Source: JALGWN01 sp964598025 | GTDB taxonomy: Bacteria; Arandabacterota; Arandabacteria; Arandabacterales; Arandabacteraceae | Reading direction: 5' to 3' | DNA length: 64,000 nt | Assembly: GCA_964598025.1 (NCBI GenBank) | Contig: CAZRAU010000007.1 | Span: 1-64,000 of the forward strand | In this document: positions 40,655-47,954 of the stretch, piece by piece | How the letters are laid out: every line of letters begins with the position of its first letter | How positions within the stretch are numbered: the stretch's first letter is position 1 | Notes under the pieces: generated by a model | Told to the model about the DNA's origin: nothing | Database searches by the model: none | Seen by the model: the letters and a program-made list of their open reading frames with translations, nothing else | Position numbers and translations under genes: made by a program

Positions 40655-41830
40655 ATGCCGGACATGATCTACTTGGACAATGCAGCCACCTCGTTTCCGA
40701 AGCCCCAGGAAGTCTATGACTACATGTGTGAGTTCTACAAGACCCAGGGTGTCAATCCCGGGCGCTCAGGCTACGACGCTAGCCTGGAAACGGAAGAGAT
40801 GGTTCTCGGTACCAGGAAGATGTTGATGGAGTTCTTCGGCGGCACCACGTGCAACCATCTTACCTTCAGCTACAACGCCAGTGATTCTCTGAACATGATC
40901 ATCCAGGGCATGACCGAGAGCGGAGATCACGTCATAACCACCAACGTCGAACACAATTCCGTGCTGCGGCCCCTTTATCACCTTAAACATGAGGGGATCA
41001 TCGACATAACATATGTACCATTCGACGGACGCGGTTATGTTGATCCCGATGACATAAAGAGGGCCGTCAAGCCGAACACCAAGATGGTCGTAGTGAACCA
41101 CGGTTCCAACGTGATCGGCACTGTCCAGCCGATCGGTGAGATCGGCAGGGTCTGCCGTGAAGCCGGCGTCTACTTTGCGGTCGATGCCAGCCAGACAGCG
41201 GGTACTCAGAAGATCGATGTGGGGAAGATGAATATAGACCTGCTGGCCTTCACGGGCCACAAGTGCCTGCTTGGGCCCACGGGCATCGGCGGCTCGTACA
41301 TTGGAGATGAGGTGCCGATCCGCGGGACCCGTTACGGCGGGACAGGCGTGCGCTCGGCCCATCCTTTCCATCTCGAAGAATTCCCGTACCGGATGGAGTG
41401 CGGAACGCTGAACATCGTCGGGGTTGCCGGCCTGCGCGCGGGGCTCGAGTGGCTCCTTCAGCAAGGTGTCGAGAACGTATTCGCCGAGGAGATGAGGCTC
41501 CACAAGAAGCTCCGAGACGGTTTGGCTGCGATCGATGGCGTCACGCTCTACTGTGCCGAGAGCACTGAGGATCATCTTGCGGTTCTGAGCTTCAACGTCG
41601 AGGGTTGGGAAGCGGGAGACGTTGGGACCATGCTCGATGTGGACTACAACATGGCATGCCGAACCGGATTGCAGTGCGCTCCCCTGGTCCATGTCCAGCT
41701 CGGTACGGACAAGATCCACGGCACAGTCAGGCTGAGCATCGGTCCCTTCAATAGCGAAGAGCACGTCGATCTCGCTATCGCGGCGGTCGGAGAGATAGCG
41801 GCCATCAAGCGGCTGGGCCAAAAGCGTTGA
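40655..41830 (+). CDS. Class V aminotransferase / cysteine desulfurase-like protein
   Basis: 391 residues, PLP enzyme of the SufS/CsdA-like fold (the EGC-type aminotransferase V family). 'IYLDNAATSFPKPQEVYDYMCEF', 'GVNPGRSGYDASLETEEMVL', 'EHNSVLRPLYHL', 'VYFAVDASQTAGTQKIDV', PLP Lys in 'AFTGHKCLLGPTGIGG' near 210, and a Cys in 'NMACRTGLQCAPLVH' near 340 in the place of the sulfur-accepting Cys. 'AAGGAG' precedes the ATG and the gene follows the DsrK-like gene by 19 bases. It may load DsrC with sulfur from cysteine. Distinct from the IscS/NifS protein at 47955. Confidence 0.85.
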   Translation: MPDMIYLDNAATSFPKPQEVYDYMCEFYKTQGVNPGRSGYDASLETEEMVLGTRKMLMEFFGGTTCNHLTFSYNASDSLNMIIQGMTESGDHVITTNVEHNSVLRPLYHLKHEGIIDITYVPFDGRGYVDPDDIKRAVKPNTKMVVVNHGSNVIGTVQPIGEIGRVCREAGVYFAVDASQTAGTQKIDVGKMNIDLLAFTGHKCLLGPTGIGGSYIGDEVPIRGTRYGGTGVRSAHPFHLEEFPYRMECGTLNIVGVAGLRAGLEWLLQQGVENVFAEEMRLHKKLRDGLAAIDGVTLYCAESTEDHLAVLSFNVEGWEAGDVGTMLDVDYNMACRTGLQCAPLVHVQLGTDKIHGTVRLSIGPFNSEEHVDLAIAAVGEIAAIKRLGQKR

Positions 41831-41855
41831 CAAAATCCCCGCGACGGGTTATGAT
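41827..41855 (+). promoter_or_regulatory. Consensus sigma-70 promoter overlapping a stop codon
   Basis: TTGACA (41827-41832), exactly 17 bases, TATGAT (41850-41855): one mismatch from full consensus with ideal spacing. The TGA of the aminotransferase gene is part of the -35. No long gene follows for 470 bases. Confidence 0.75.
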
Positions 41856-41895
41856 ACGAAATACGAGGAGCGGGCTATGCAGGGAGGGGTTTCGT

Positions 41896-41938
41896 CGGTC
41901 TGCCTCCGGTATGCCGGAGCTTTTCGACCGGTTTTGTT
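41896..41938 (+). terminator. Hairpin with T-rich tail (terminator or attenuator)
   Basis: Inner stem CTCCGG-TATG-CCGGAG (41904-41919) within an outer stem CGGTC/GACCG (41896-41900 and 41926-41930), followed by GTTTTGTTTG. It could end the dsrC operon. Because it sits about 35 bases after the promoter at 41827, it could also end a short RNA or attenuate the 29-codon gene. Confidence 0.6.
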
Positions 41939-42036
41939 TGTTCGATTCAGAGTGTCAGGAGGCACTTTTCGTAACCGGGTTGCTGCTATGATCAGGTAAC
42001 TACTAATCGGCAGAATAAGACCAAGGAGGAGTACAA

Positions 42037-42126
42037 ATGGACATTACAATTATGTTCGCGCTTGCTGGTGTAAGTGCTCCCCTCGAGTGGTCCGCCGGTT
42101 ACGGAGGTCGACGAAGGCAAAAGTAA
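42037..42126 (+). CDS. 29-residue peptide gene with strong expression signals
   Basis: ATG 42037 to TAA 42124-42126. AAGGAGGA lies six bases upstream, an ideal ribosome binding site; a TATGAT at 41987-41992 may be a second -10, without a clear -35. An 11-bp perfect terminator follows 20 bases after the stop. The peptide starts MDITIMFALAGVSAPLEW (hydrophobic) and ends SAGYGGRRRQK (Gly/Arg-rich, basic). No paralogue is seen in the window. It could be a small membrane protein, a leader peptide or a precursor of a modified peptide; the ABC exporter pair starts 200 bases downstream. I do not recognise the family. Confidence 0.65.
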   Translation: MDITIMFALAGVSAPLEWSAGYGGRRRQK

Positions 42127-42146
42127 GCCACTCAGACCGAAGATCT

Positions 42147-42183
42147 AACCCGCCGGATCACCGGGATGGTCCGGCGGGTTTTT
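42147..42183 (+). terminator. Strong intrinsic terminator
   Basis: AACCCGCCGGA (42147-42157) is perfectly complementary to TCCGGCGGGTT (42170-42180), with a 12-base loop and a five-T run. It closes the 29-codon transcription unit before the ABC exporter genes. Confidence 0.9.
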
Positions 42184-42325
42184 CTATTCGCCTGCGGAGA
42201 GGACCACGGGGTTGCCCATGGTCCAAGGAGCAGAAGGTGGTTTGACTGATGTCACTTGATGGGCACGGCCCGTTGCGAATGCGGGTGCCACGGGCCTGTC
42301 CGTGGAGTGTTGCATAGGAAGAGAC

Positions 42326-44116
42326 ATGGAAACGGTTTATTACGAAGACGACAAGCATGACGGCATGGGTTCTCGGCAGGCCTTGAAACGGTTGCTGCCG
42401 CTGCTCAAGCCGCACCGCAGGTGGCTGCTGGTTTGCCTCATGCTTCTGGCCGTATCGAAGGGGCTCTATGTAACCGGGCCCAATCTGGTCCGCCGCGCGA
42501 TAGACATCGACATAGGCAACGGGAATTACAGGGGTCTTGTGGGTACGGTACTGCTCTACGTCCTCGTGCAGGGCCTCTTTCTGGCGGCTAACTACATCTT
42601 CAGGCTAAGAATGGAGATTATCGGCCAGAAGATAATGATGGTTCTGCGCAATCGGCTCTATAATCACATCCTGAGGATGTCGATCTCCTTTTTCGACCGA
42701 AACCCCGCGGGGCGGCTGATGGCCCGGGTTGAGTCCGACACCGAAGCGCTACGGATGATGTTCACGAACACCGTGGTCGCCATGGTGGGTTCGGTGCTGC
42801 TGATCGCGGGCATGTTCACCTGGATGCTCATAGTATCACCACGCCTCACGCTGGTCGTGGCGGTCATCATACCTATCGTCACGGTGGCCCTGTATGTCTA
42901 TCACCGCCTTACTACGCCCAAGTGGCTGGAGATACGCAAGCGTATGGCGGATGTCACCGCCTCGCTCACCGAGTTCATCCAGGGTATGCAGATCATACAG
43001 ATTTTCGATCGGGCCGGAACCGTGCGTAACCGCATGAACGAGATAAGCAGGAGGAAGTACAGACCGCAACTTACCGCCGAGCTTATCGTCGTCGGTATGT
43101 TCAACTTCATCTTCTTCCTGGAATCGGTGGTGATCGCGCTTGTGCTTTACTTCGGAGCGCGGTGGGTGGGGGTGGGGAACCTGACAATAGGTACGCTGGT
43201 CATGTTTATCACGTATGTGCGTATGTTCTTCGAACCCGTGCATCTTGCAGCCGAAGAAGTCGCGGCAATCCAGAAGGCTGTGGCCGGGGCGAAGCGGATC
43301 TTCGGCCTCCTGGAGACTGAGGAGTTCATACCCGAGCCTCCACGGCCTGTTGAGTGGCCCGGGCTGGAGTCCGGAATCACCTTTGAGGACGTCTGGTTCT
43401 CGTACACCGGTGATGACAATCATGCTCTCAAAGGGGCATCCTTCACCATTCCCCGGGGAAGCCGCTTCGCGCTTGCAGGTGTAACCGGAGGTGGGAAGTC
43501 GACGGTGATCAACCTTCTTCTGAGGTTCTACGATCCCCAGAAGGGACGCATCCTCGTTGACGGTATTGATATCCGGGACATCGCAACCGCCGATCTGAGG
43601 AGAAAGTTCGGCCTGGTCCTGCAGGACATCTTCATCTTTCCTGGCAATGTGGCGAGCAACGTGTCGCTGTCCGCGGGCGGTGAAGCGGGAGACAGGGTGG
43701 CGGCTGCCTGCCGTGCGGTGTCGGCCGACAGGTTCATCGAGTCTATGCAGGACAGGTACGAGACCGAGCTCGCCGAACGCGGGGCGAACCTCAGCCGCGG
43801 GGAACGTCAGCTCCTGTCTTTTGCAAGAGCGCTGGCATTCGATCCGGAGGTGCTCATCCTCGATGAGGCCACGAGCTCCGTCGACCCCGAAACCGAAAGG
43901 CTGATTCAGGGAGGATTGGAGACCTTGATGAAGGACAGAACTTCGATCGTCATAGCGCACCGCCTCTCCACCATACTGAATGTGGATCGTATCCTTGTGA
44001 TACGGGAAGGCGAGATCATCGAGCGCGGTACCCACCGGGAGCTGGTTTCCCGGGGAGGGTACTACTCGAAGCTGTTCCAGCTTCAGTTCTCTGTCAACGG
44101 CACGGGAGTGAAGTGA
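42326..44116 (+). CDS. ABC exporter half-transporter, subunit 1
   Basis: The ATG at 42326 follows GGAAGAG and is preferred over the upstream GTG at 42302. 596 residues: six-helix exporter domain (about 30-315) and ATPase domain (about 340-590). Walker A 'GVTGGGKST', Walker B 'LILDEATSSVDPETE' with the catalytic Glu, H-loop 'IVIAHRLSTI'. The signature motif is LSRGE instead of LSGGQ. With the Asp-bearing partner encoded next (four-base overlap), this gives the asymmetric ATP sites known from heterodimeric exporters such as TM287/288 and BmrCD. No peptidase C39 domain is present. Substrate unknown; small peptides encoded on both sides are possible candidates. Confidence 0.92.
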   Translation: METVYYEDDKHDGMGSRQALKRLLPLLKPHRRWLLVCLMLLAVSKGLYVTGPNLVRRAIDIDIGNGNYRGLVGTVLLYVLVQGLFLAANYIFRLRMEIIGQKIMMVLRNRLYNHILRMSISFFDRNPAGRLMARVESDTEALRMMFTNTVVAMVGSVLLIAGMFTWMLIVSPRLTLVVAVIIPIVTVALYVYHRLTTPKWLEIRKRMADVTASLTEFIQGMQIIQIFDRAGTVRNRMNEISRRKYRPQLTAELIVVGMFNFIFFLESVVIALVLYFGARWVGVGNLTIGTLVMFITYVRMFFEPVHLAAEEVAAIQKAVAGAKRIFGLLETEEFIPEPPRPVEWPGLESGITFEDVWFSYTGDDNHALKGASFTIPRGSRFALAGVTGGGKSTVINLLLRFYDPQKGRILVDGIDIRDIATADLRRKFGLVLQDIFIFPGNVASNVSLSAGGEAGDRVAAACRAVSADRFIESMQDRYETELAERGANLSRGERQLLSFARALAFDPEVLILDEATSSVDPETERLIQGGLETLMKDRTSIVIAHRLSTILNVDRILVIREGEIIERGTHRELVSRGGYYSKLFQLQFSVNGTGVK

Positions 44117-45960
44117 TCATGATAAGACACGCGAAGTGGTTTTGGAGGTATTACCGCCACCACAAGCGGACGCTTGCTATACTGCTTACGCTTTCCATTG
44201 CAGCGAGTGCGCTTACGGTGATCCAACCGGTCTTGCTCAAGAACATATTCGACATTCTGAAGTCGGGGGAAACGCGGCCGATACACCTGCCCTATGTGAG
44301 TGAATGGATCCGGGCCACGGCCGGCGGTAAGATCACGAACTACGTCCTGATGCTCATTGCCTTCGGGACGGCGGGTTTCATCACCCGTACGATTCTGGTC
44401 GGGCATCGTGCCTACATGAACATCAGGCTGGAGTGGGAGTTCCGGCAGGACGCCTTTAACGGCGTATCCGAAAAGGGACCCGACTTCTTCAATAAGTTCA
44501 ATACGGGAGATCTTGTCACGAGGATGACAGATGATGTTTCAGAGCAGAAGATGGCCTGGTTCGCATGCAGCGGCATCTTCAGGGCCTACGAGTCGCTTAC
44601 TCTGATCGTCTTCAGCCTCATCATGATGCTTTCGATAAACCCGATCCTGACGGCTTGGACTGCGGGGCCGCTTCCGGTGCTTGTGCTGGTCTACATGAAA
44701 AGCGCGTCCGTTCTCCACCGGCGATTCGATTTCCTCCAGAAGAAGATATCGATCGTGAACGACATCATGGAGGCGTGTTTCTCCGGAATACGAGTGATAA
44801 AGGCCTACGTGAGACAGGCAGACCAGAAGGGCCGTTTCGCCCGTGCCGCGGAGGAACGAAAACAGGCTGAGATCTCGGCGGTCAGGGCTCATACCATCAT
44901 TGAGTCCCTCTGGATGTATATCTGGCAGTTCGGCATAGTGATAGTGCTCCTTGCAGGAGGCTACTACGTGATCCGGGGGCGGCTCACGATCGGAGAGTTC
45001 ATAGCCTTCGATTCCTATGTGCTCTTCCTGATATATCCGATGTTCGACGTCGGCAACTTCCTGGTTCGGGGCCTAAGGGCTTCCGTTTCGATCGACAGGC
45101 TGAAAGAGCTCGAGAACTACAGCCCCATGGTCGATCCCGCGGCGGCCTCCGGGGGCGTGTCGCATGTACCGGAAGGAAGCGTTGAGTTCAAGAATGTCAC
45201 GTTCGGTTTCTCGGACCGGGATGCCAACATCATTAAGGACATGTCATTCGATGTTCAGCCCGGCAGGAGGGTGTCGCTAGTGGGGAGGGTCGGGTCAGGC
45301 AAGAGCTGGGTAGTGAGATTGATACCCAGGCTGGTCGACCCGACCGAGGGTCAGGTGCTGGTCGATGGGGTCGATCTCCGTGATTATGATATCAGTTCCA
45401 TCCGGCGCCACATCGGGTATGTGCCCCAGGAGCCGATTCTCTTCTCGGACACCATTGAAAACAACATAAGGTTCGGCCGCGACGATGTCGACGAGGCCAC
45501 CCTCGCCTGGGCCGTGGAGGTGGCCCAACTGCGCAAGGAGCTCGACGGTTTCCCGAAAGGGATAAAGACGGAAATCGGTGTCCGAGGTATGTCTATCTCG
45601 GGAGGGCAGAAGCAGCGCGTGGCCCTGGCCAGGGCCCTTGTCGGCAGACCGCGGATTCTAATTCTGGATGATTGCACGTCGGCCCTGGATGCGAGTACGG
45701 AGGGTGCGCTGTGGGATCGCCTGCATGAGGTAATGCCGGATCTGACCTGTTTCATAATAACCCACCGGCCGGCCACGCTCGAGATCTCCGACGACATTGT
45801 CGTGTTGGAGGGTGGGCGGATTGTGGAAAGGGGTTCTCACCGGGACCTGATTCGACTTGATGGGCTTTACAGGAAGATCTATCACAGGATAGTGCTCGAA
45901 CAGGCTGTGGAGTGCCGTGACCACTCGGAATTCCGGGGCGACCCCAAGGAGCCGCTTTGA
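44113..45960 (+). CDS. ABC exporter half-transporter, subunit 2 (degenerate Walker B)
   Basis: 615 residues from a GTG overlapping the previous stop (an ATG at 44119 is an alternative). Six-helix exporter domain, then ATPase: Walker A 'GRVGSGKSWVV', canonical signature 'ISGGQKQRVALARAL', Walker B 'ILILDDCTSALDASTEG' in which Asp replaces the catalytic Glu, and 'FIITHRPATLE'. Asp in this place in one subunit and a changed signature in the other place the degenerate site at this subunit's Walker A/B and subunit 1's signature, as in TM287/288. Located in the inner membrane; it works only as a dimer with subunit 1. Confidence 0.92.
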   Translation: MIMIRHAKWFWRYYRHHKRTLAILLTLSIAASALTVIQPVLLKNIFDILKSGETRPIHLPYVSEWIRATAGGKITNYVLMLIAFGTAGFITRTILVGHRAYMNIRLEWEFRQDAFNGVSEKGPDFFNKFNTGDLVTRMTDDVSEQKMAWFACSGIFRAYESLTLIVFSLIMMLSINPILTAWTAGPLPVLVLVYMKSASVLHRRFDFLQKKISIVNDIMEACFSGIRVIKAYVRQADQKGRFARAAEERKQAEISAVRAHTIIESLWMYIWQFGIVIVLLAGGYYVIRGRLTIGEFIAFDSYVLFLIYPMFDVGNFLVRGLRASVSIDRLKELENYSPMVDPAAASGGVSHVPEGSVEFKNVTFGFSDRDANIIKDMSFDVQPGRRVSLVGRVGSGKSWVVRLIPRLVDPTEGQVLVDGVDLRDYDISSIRRHIGYVPQEPILFSDTIENNIRFGRDDVDEATLAWAVEVAQLRKELDGFPKGIKTEIGVRGMSISGGQKQRVALARALVGRPRILILDDCTSALDASTEGALWDRLHEVMPDLTCFIITHRPATLEISDDIVVLEGGRIVERGSHRDLIRLDGLYRKIYHRIVLEQAVECRDHSEFRGDPKEPL

Positions 45961-46060
45961 GGGTAAAGACAGAGGCGCCACCTGTCGATATTCCATGTGG
46001 CACGAATGTTCTCTGAAGAAATCGACCGGGAACAACCTGAACAAGAAGGGAAGCTTCATC

Positions 46061-46237
46061 ATGAAGGCCGAAGAGCAACAGGAAAGCCTGGTTGAACTCG
46101 ACACGATAGAAGCGGTGCTTTCATACCTCACGCGTTTCGGATGTGCGCCGGGTTGTATGCCCTCCTATGGATTCAAGTGCTGCGCGCAGTTCGGCAGGCG
46201 CTGCTCCGAGGAGAGCGAGAGCGAACCGGAGGAGTGA
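46061..46237 (+). CDS. 58-residue Cys-rich peptide, RiPP- or metal-binding-like
   Basis: ATG at 46061 with GGGAAG about eight bases upstream. An acidic, helix-prone leader-like half (residues 1-27: MKAEEQQESL..., ending SYLTRFG) is followed by a Cys-rich segment with five cysteines at 28, 32, 40, 41 and 48 (CAPGC, KCC, RRC), and the end is very acidic (SEESESEPEE). It lies 100 bases behind the ABC exporter pair on the same strand. The leader/core split recalls ribosomally made, modified peptides, but no modifying enzyme is adjacent. A small iron-sulfur or zinc protein is an equal alternative. Confidence 0.6.
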   Translation: MKAEEQQESLVELDTIEAVLSYLTRFGCAPGCMPSYGFKCCAQFGRRCSEESESEPEE

Positions 46238-46305
46238 CACCGACCCGGTCCCGGCCGGACGCCCAAGCCGATCTGCGGTTAAGTCCCGCCGCGTGAATTC
46301 CCCAT

Positions 46306-46334
46306 TTGCAAGACTCGGCCCGAGTCGGTAAGAT
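46306..46334 (+). promoter_or_regulatory. Promoter with palindromic operator in the spacer
   Basis: TTGCAA, 17 bases, TAAGAT. The spacer holds a perfect 15-base palindrome, GACTCGG-C-CCGAGTC (46312-46326), the place where a repressor or MerR-like regulator would bind. It serves the alcohol dehydrogenase gene at 46372. Confidence 0.55.
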
Positions 46335-46371
46335 CATAGGGTAGACCAAGCTGCAAGGAGGCGAGGCCGTC

Positions 46372-47430
46372 ATGAAAGCTATGGTCCTGCCCGCGCTGGC
46401 GGATCTCGGGACAAACCCAACACCCCTGAAGTGCGCGGACCTGCCGCGTCCGGTGCCGGGGAAAACCGACGTCCTGGTCAAAGTCATCGCCTGCGGCGTC
46501 TGTCATACGGAGATCGACGAGATCGAGGGCCGGACACCTCCACCGCGGCTCCCGGTTGTGCCGGGCCACCAGGTGGTCGGCACGGTCGAGGAGATCGGTA
46601 GCGAGGTTACCGCCTATAGACCCGGGGACAGAGTCGGGATCGGCTGGATCTATTCGGCCTGTGGAAGATGCAAGTTCTGCCTGGAAGGCAGAGAGAATCT
46701 CTGTGCGGATTTCCTGGCGACCGGTAGGGATGCGGACGGAGGCTACGCGGAGTTCATGAAAGTCGATGAGAGATTCGCATTTCGCATACCCGACACCTTC
46801 ACCGACCTGGAAGCCGCCCCGCTTCTGTGCGCGGGGGCGATCGGGTACCGATCCTTGAGACTGGCCGAGATCGCAAACGGTGAACCTCTGGGGCTGACCG
46901 GTTTCGGTGCCTCGGCGCACCTGGTGCTCAAGATGGCCCGGCACGAGTATCCGGACACGGAGGTCTATGTCTTTGCCCGCAGCCCGAAGGAGCGGGATTT
47001 CGCCAGGGAACTCGGGGCCGTCTGGGCCGGGGATACCGAAGATGAGCCCCCAAGGAAGCTGCGGTCGATCATAGACACGACGCCGGTCTGGAAACCGGTG
47101 GTCGAGGCCCTGAAGCACATCGAGTCGGGCGGAAGGCTCGTGATAAACGCGATCCGCAAGGAGGATGCGGACAAGGACTGCCTCCTCAATCTGGACTATC
47201 CGGTCCATCTCTGGTGTGAGAAGGAGATAAAGAGCGTTGCCAATGTAGCCCGGGCCGACATCGGCGATTTCCTTCGGCTGGCTGCTCAGATACCGTTGAG
47301 GCCGGAGGTGCAGCAATTTTCACTTGAAGATGCGAATACGGCGCTTCTGGAGCTTAAGGAGCGCAAGATACGTGGAGCCAAAGTGCTCCGCATCCAAGGC
47401 GGTGGGTCCGCCCCGCCAAAAAGGGGTTGA
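46372..47430 (+). CDS. Zinc-dependent alcohol dehydrogenase (MDR family)
   Basis: 352 residues. Catalytic zinc site 'ACGVCHTEIDEIEG' (Cys 41 region) with His in 'VVPGHQVVG' near 65; structural zinc 'CGRCKFCLEGRENLC' near 100; nucleotide loop 'LTGFGASAHLVLKMA' near 180, a GxGxxA form. Closest in pattern to the YjgB/AdhA-type broad-range alcohol dehydrogenases. It is preceded by AAGGAGGC. It is a single gene with its own operator-bearing promoter. It probably reduces aldehydes from fermentation, but the substrate cannot be read from the sequence. Confidence 0.88.
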   Translation: MKAMVLPALADLGTNPTPLKCADLPRPVPGKTDVLVKVIACGVCHTEIDEIEGRTPPPRLPVVPGHQVVGTVEEIGSEVTAYRPGDRVGIGWIYSACGRCKFCLEGRENLCADFLATGRDADGGYAEFMKVDERFAFRIPDTFTDLEAAPLLCAGAIGYRSLRLAEIANGEPLGLTGFGASAHLVLKMARHEYPDTEVYVFARSPKERDFARELGAVWAGDTEDEPPRKLRSIIDTTPVWKPVVEALKHIESGGRLVINAIRKEDADKDCLLNLDYPVHLWCEKEIKSVANVARADIGDFLRLAAQIPLRPEVQQFSLEDANTALLELKERKIRGAKVLRIQGGGSAPPKRG

Positions 47431-47457
47431 AATCCCCCGGTATTCAGGTGACAATGC

Positions 47458-47511
47458 TTGATTGGGTTCCCGGGGGTCGCTATATTAAAGGTGAGCGGCG
47501 AACTTACCTTT
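47458..47511 (+). promoter_or_regulatory. Promoter and candidate autoregulatory site of the Rrf2 operon
   Basis: TTGATT (47458-47463), 17 bases, TATATT (47481-47486). Right after the -10 lies an inverted repeat AAAGGT (47487-47492) and ACCTTT (47506-47511) with 13 bases between, covering the expected transcription start. Rrf2 regulators such as IscR often repress their own operon, so this is a candidate operator. Confidence 0.5.
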
Positions 47512-47524
47512 GGGGTGATGTGCG

Positions 47525-47950
47525 ATGAAGCTGCCGACCAAGATCAGATACGCCGTGAGAGCGGTTGTCGAGCTTACGGACAAGGATGAGGGAACGCCGA
47601 TCCCGGTCAAGGACATCTCAAAGGCTCAGGGGATGTCGGCGAAGTATGTCAAACAGCTGATGAACCGCTTGCAGAAGGCAGGGCTGGTCAGGGGACACCC
47701 CGGCATTCACGGCGGTTACACGCTTGCAAAGGAACCCGGAACCATAAGTCTGTACGATATCTATAAGGCACTGGATGTTTCACTCGTACTGGTGCCGTGT
47801 GTCGGTGCTCACCCGGACTGCGACCGCCTGGAAAAGTGCTGCGCGCGGAAGGTATGGAAGAGGCTCCACGATTCTCTGGAGAATACCCTCAAGGGTACTT
47901 CGGTCAAGGAGCTGGCCAAGTGTGAGCGCGATCTTCGGGACAGCAGGTGA
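47525..47950 (+). CDS. Rrf2 family iron-sulfur-responsive regulator (IscR-like)
   Basis: 141 residues. N-terminal winged helix 'LPTKIRYAVRAVVELTD' with recognition helix 'KAQGMSAKYVKQLMNRLQKAGLVRGHPGIHGGYTLAKEP'. Cysteines 'VPCVGAHPDCDRLEKCCARKVW' (near 97-115) are at the cluster-binding place of IscR, which binds [2Fe-2S] through three Cys and a His. It is followed by a cysteine desulfurase gene four bases later, as in isc operons. Expected to sense Fe-S status and control this operon. Confidence 0.9.
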   Translation: MKLPTKIRYAVRAVVELTDKDEGTPIPVKDISKAQGMSAKYVKQLMNRLQKAGLVRGHPGIHGGYTLAKEPGTISLYDIYKALDVSLVLVPCVGAHPDCDRLEKCCARKVWKRLHDSLENTLKGTSVKELAKCERDLRDSR

Positions 47951-47954
47951 GGTC

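Noticed and set aside
42836..44035. A 399-codon minus-strand frame opposite ABC subunit 1
   Set aside because: Antisense shadow of a clear ABC exporter gene with all ATPase motifs.
42326..44116. Bacteriocin-type ABC exporter with a C39 peptidase domain
   Set aside because: The N-terminus goes straight into the first membrane helix; there is no peptidase domain or Cys-His pair.
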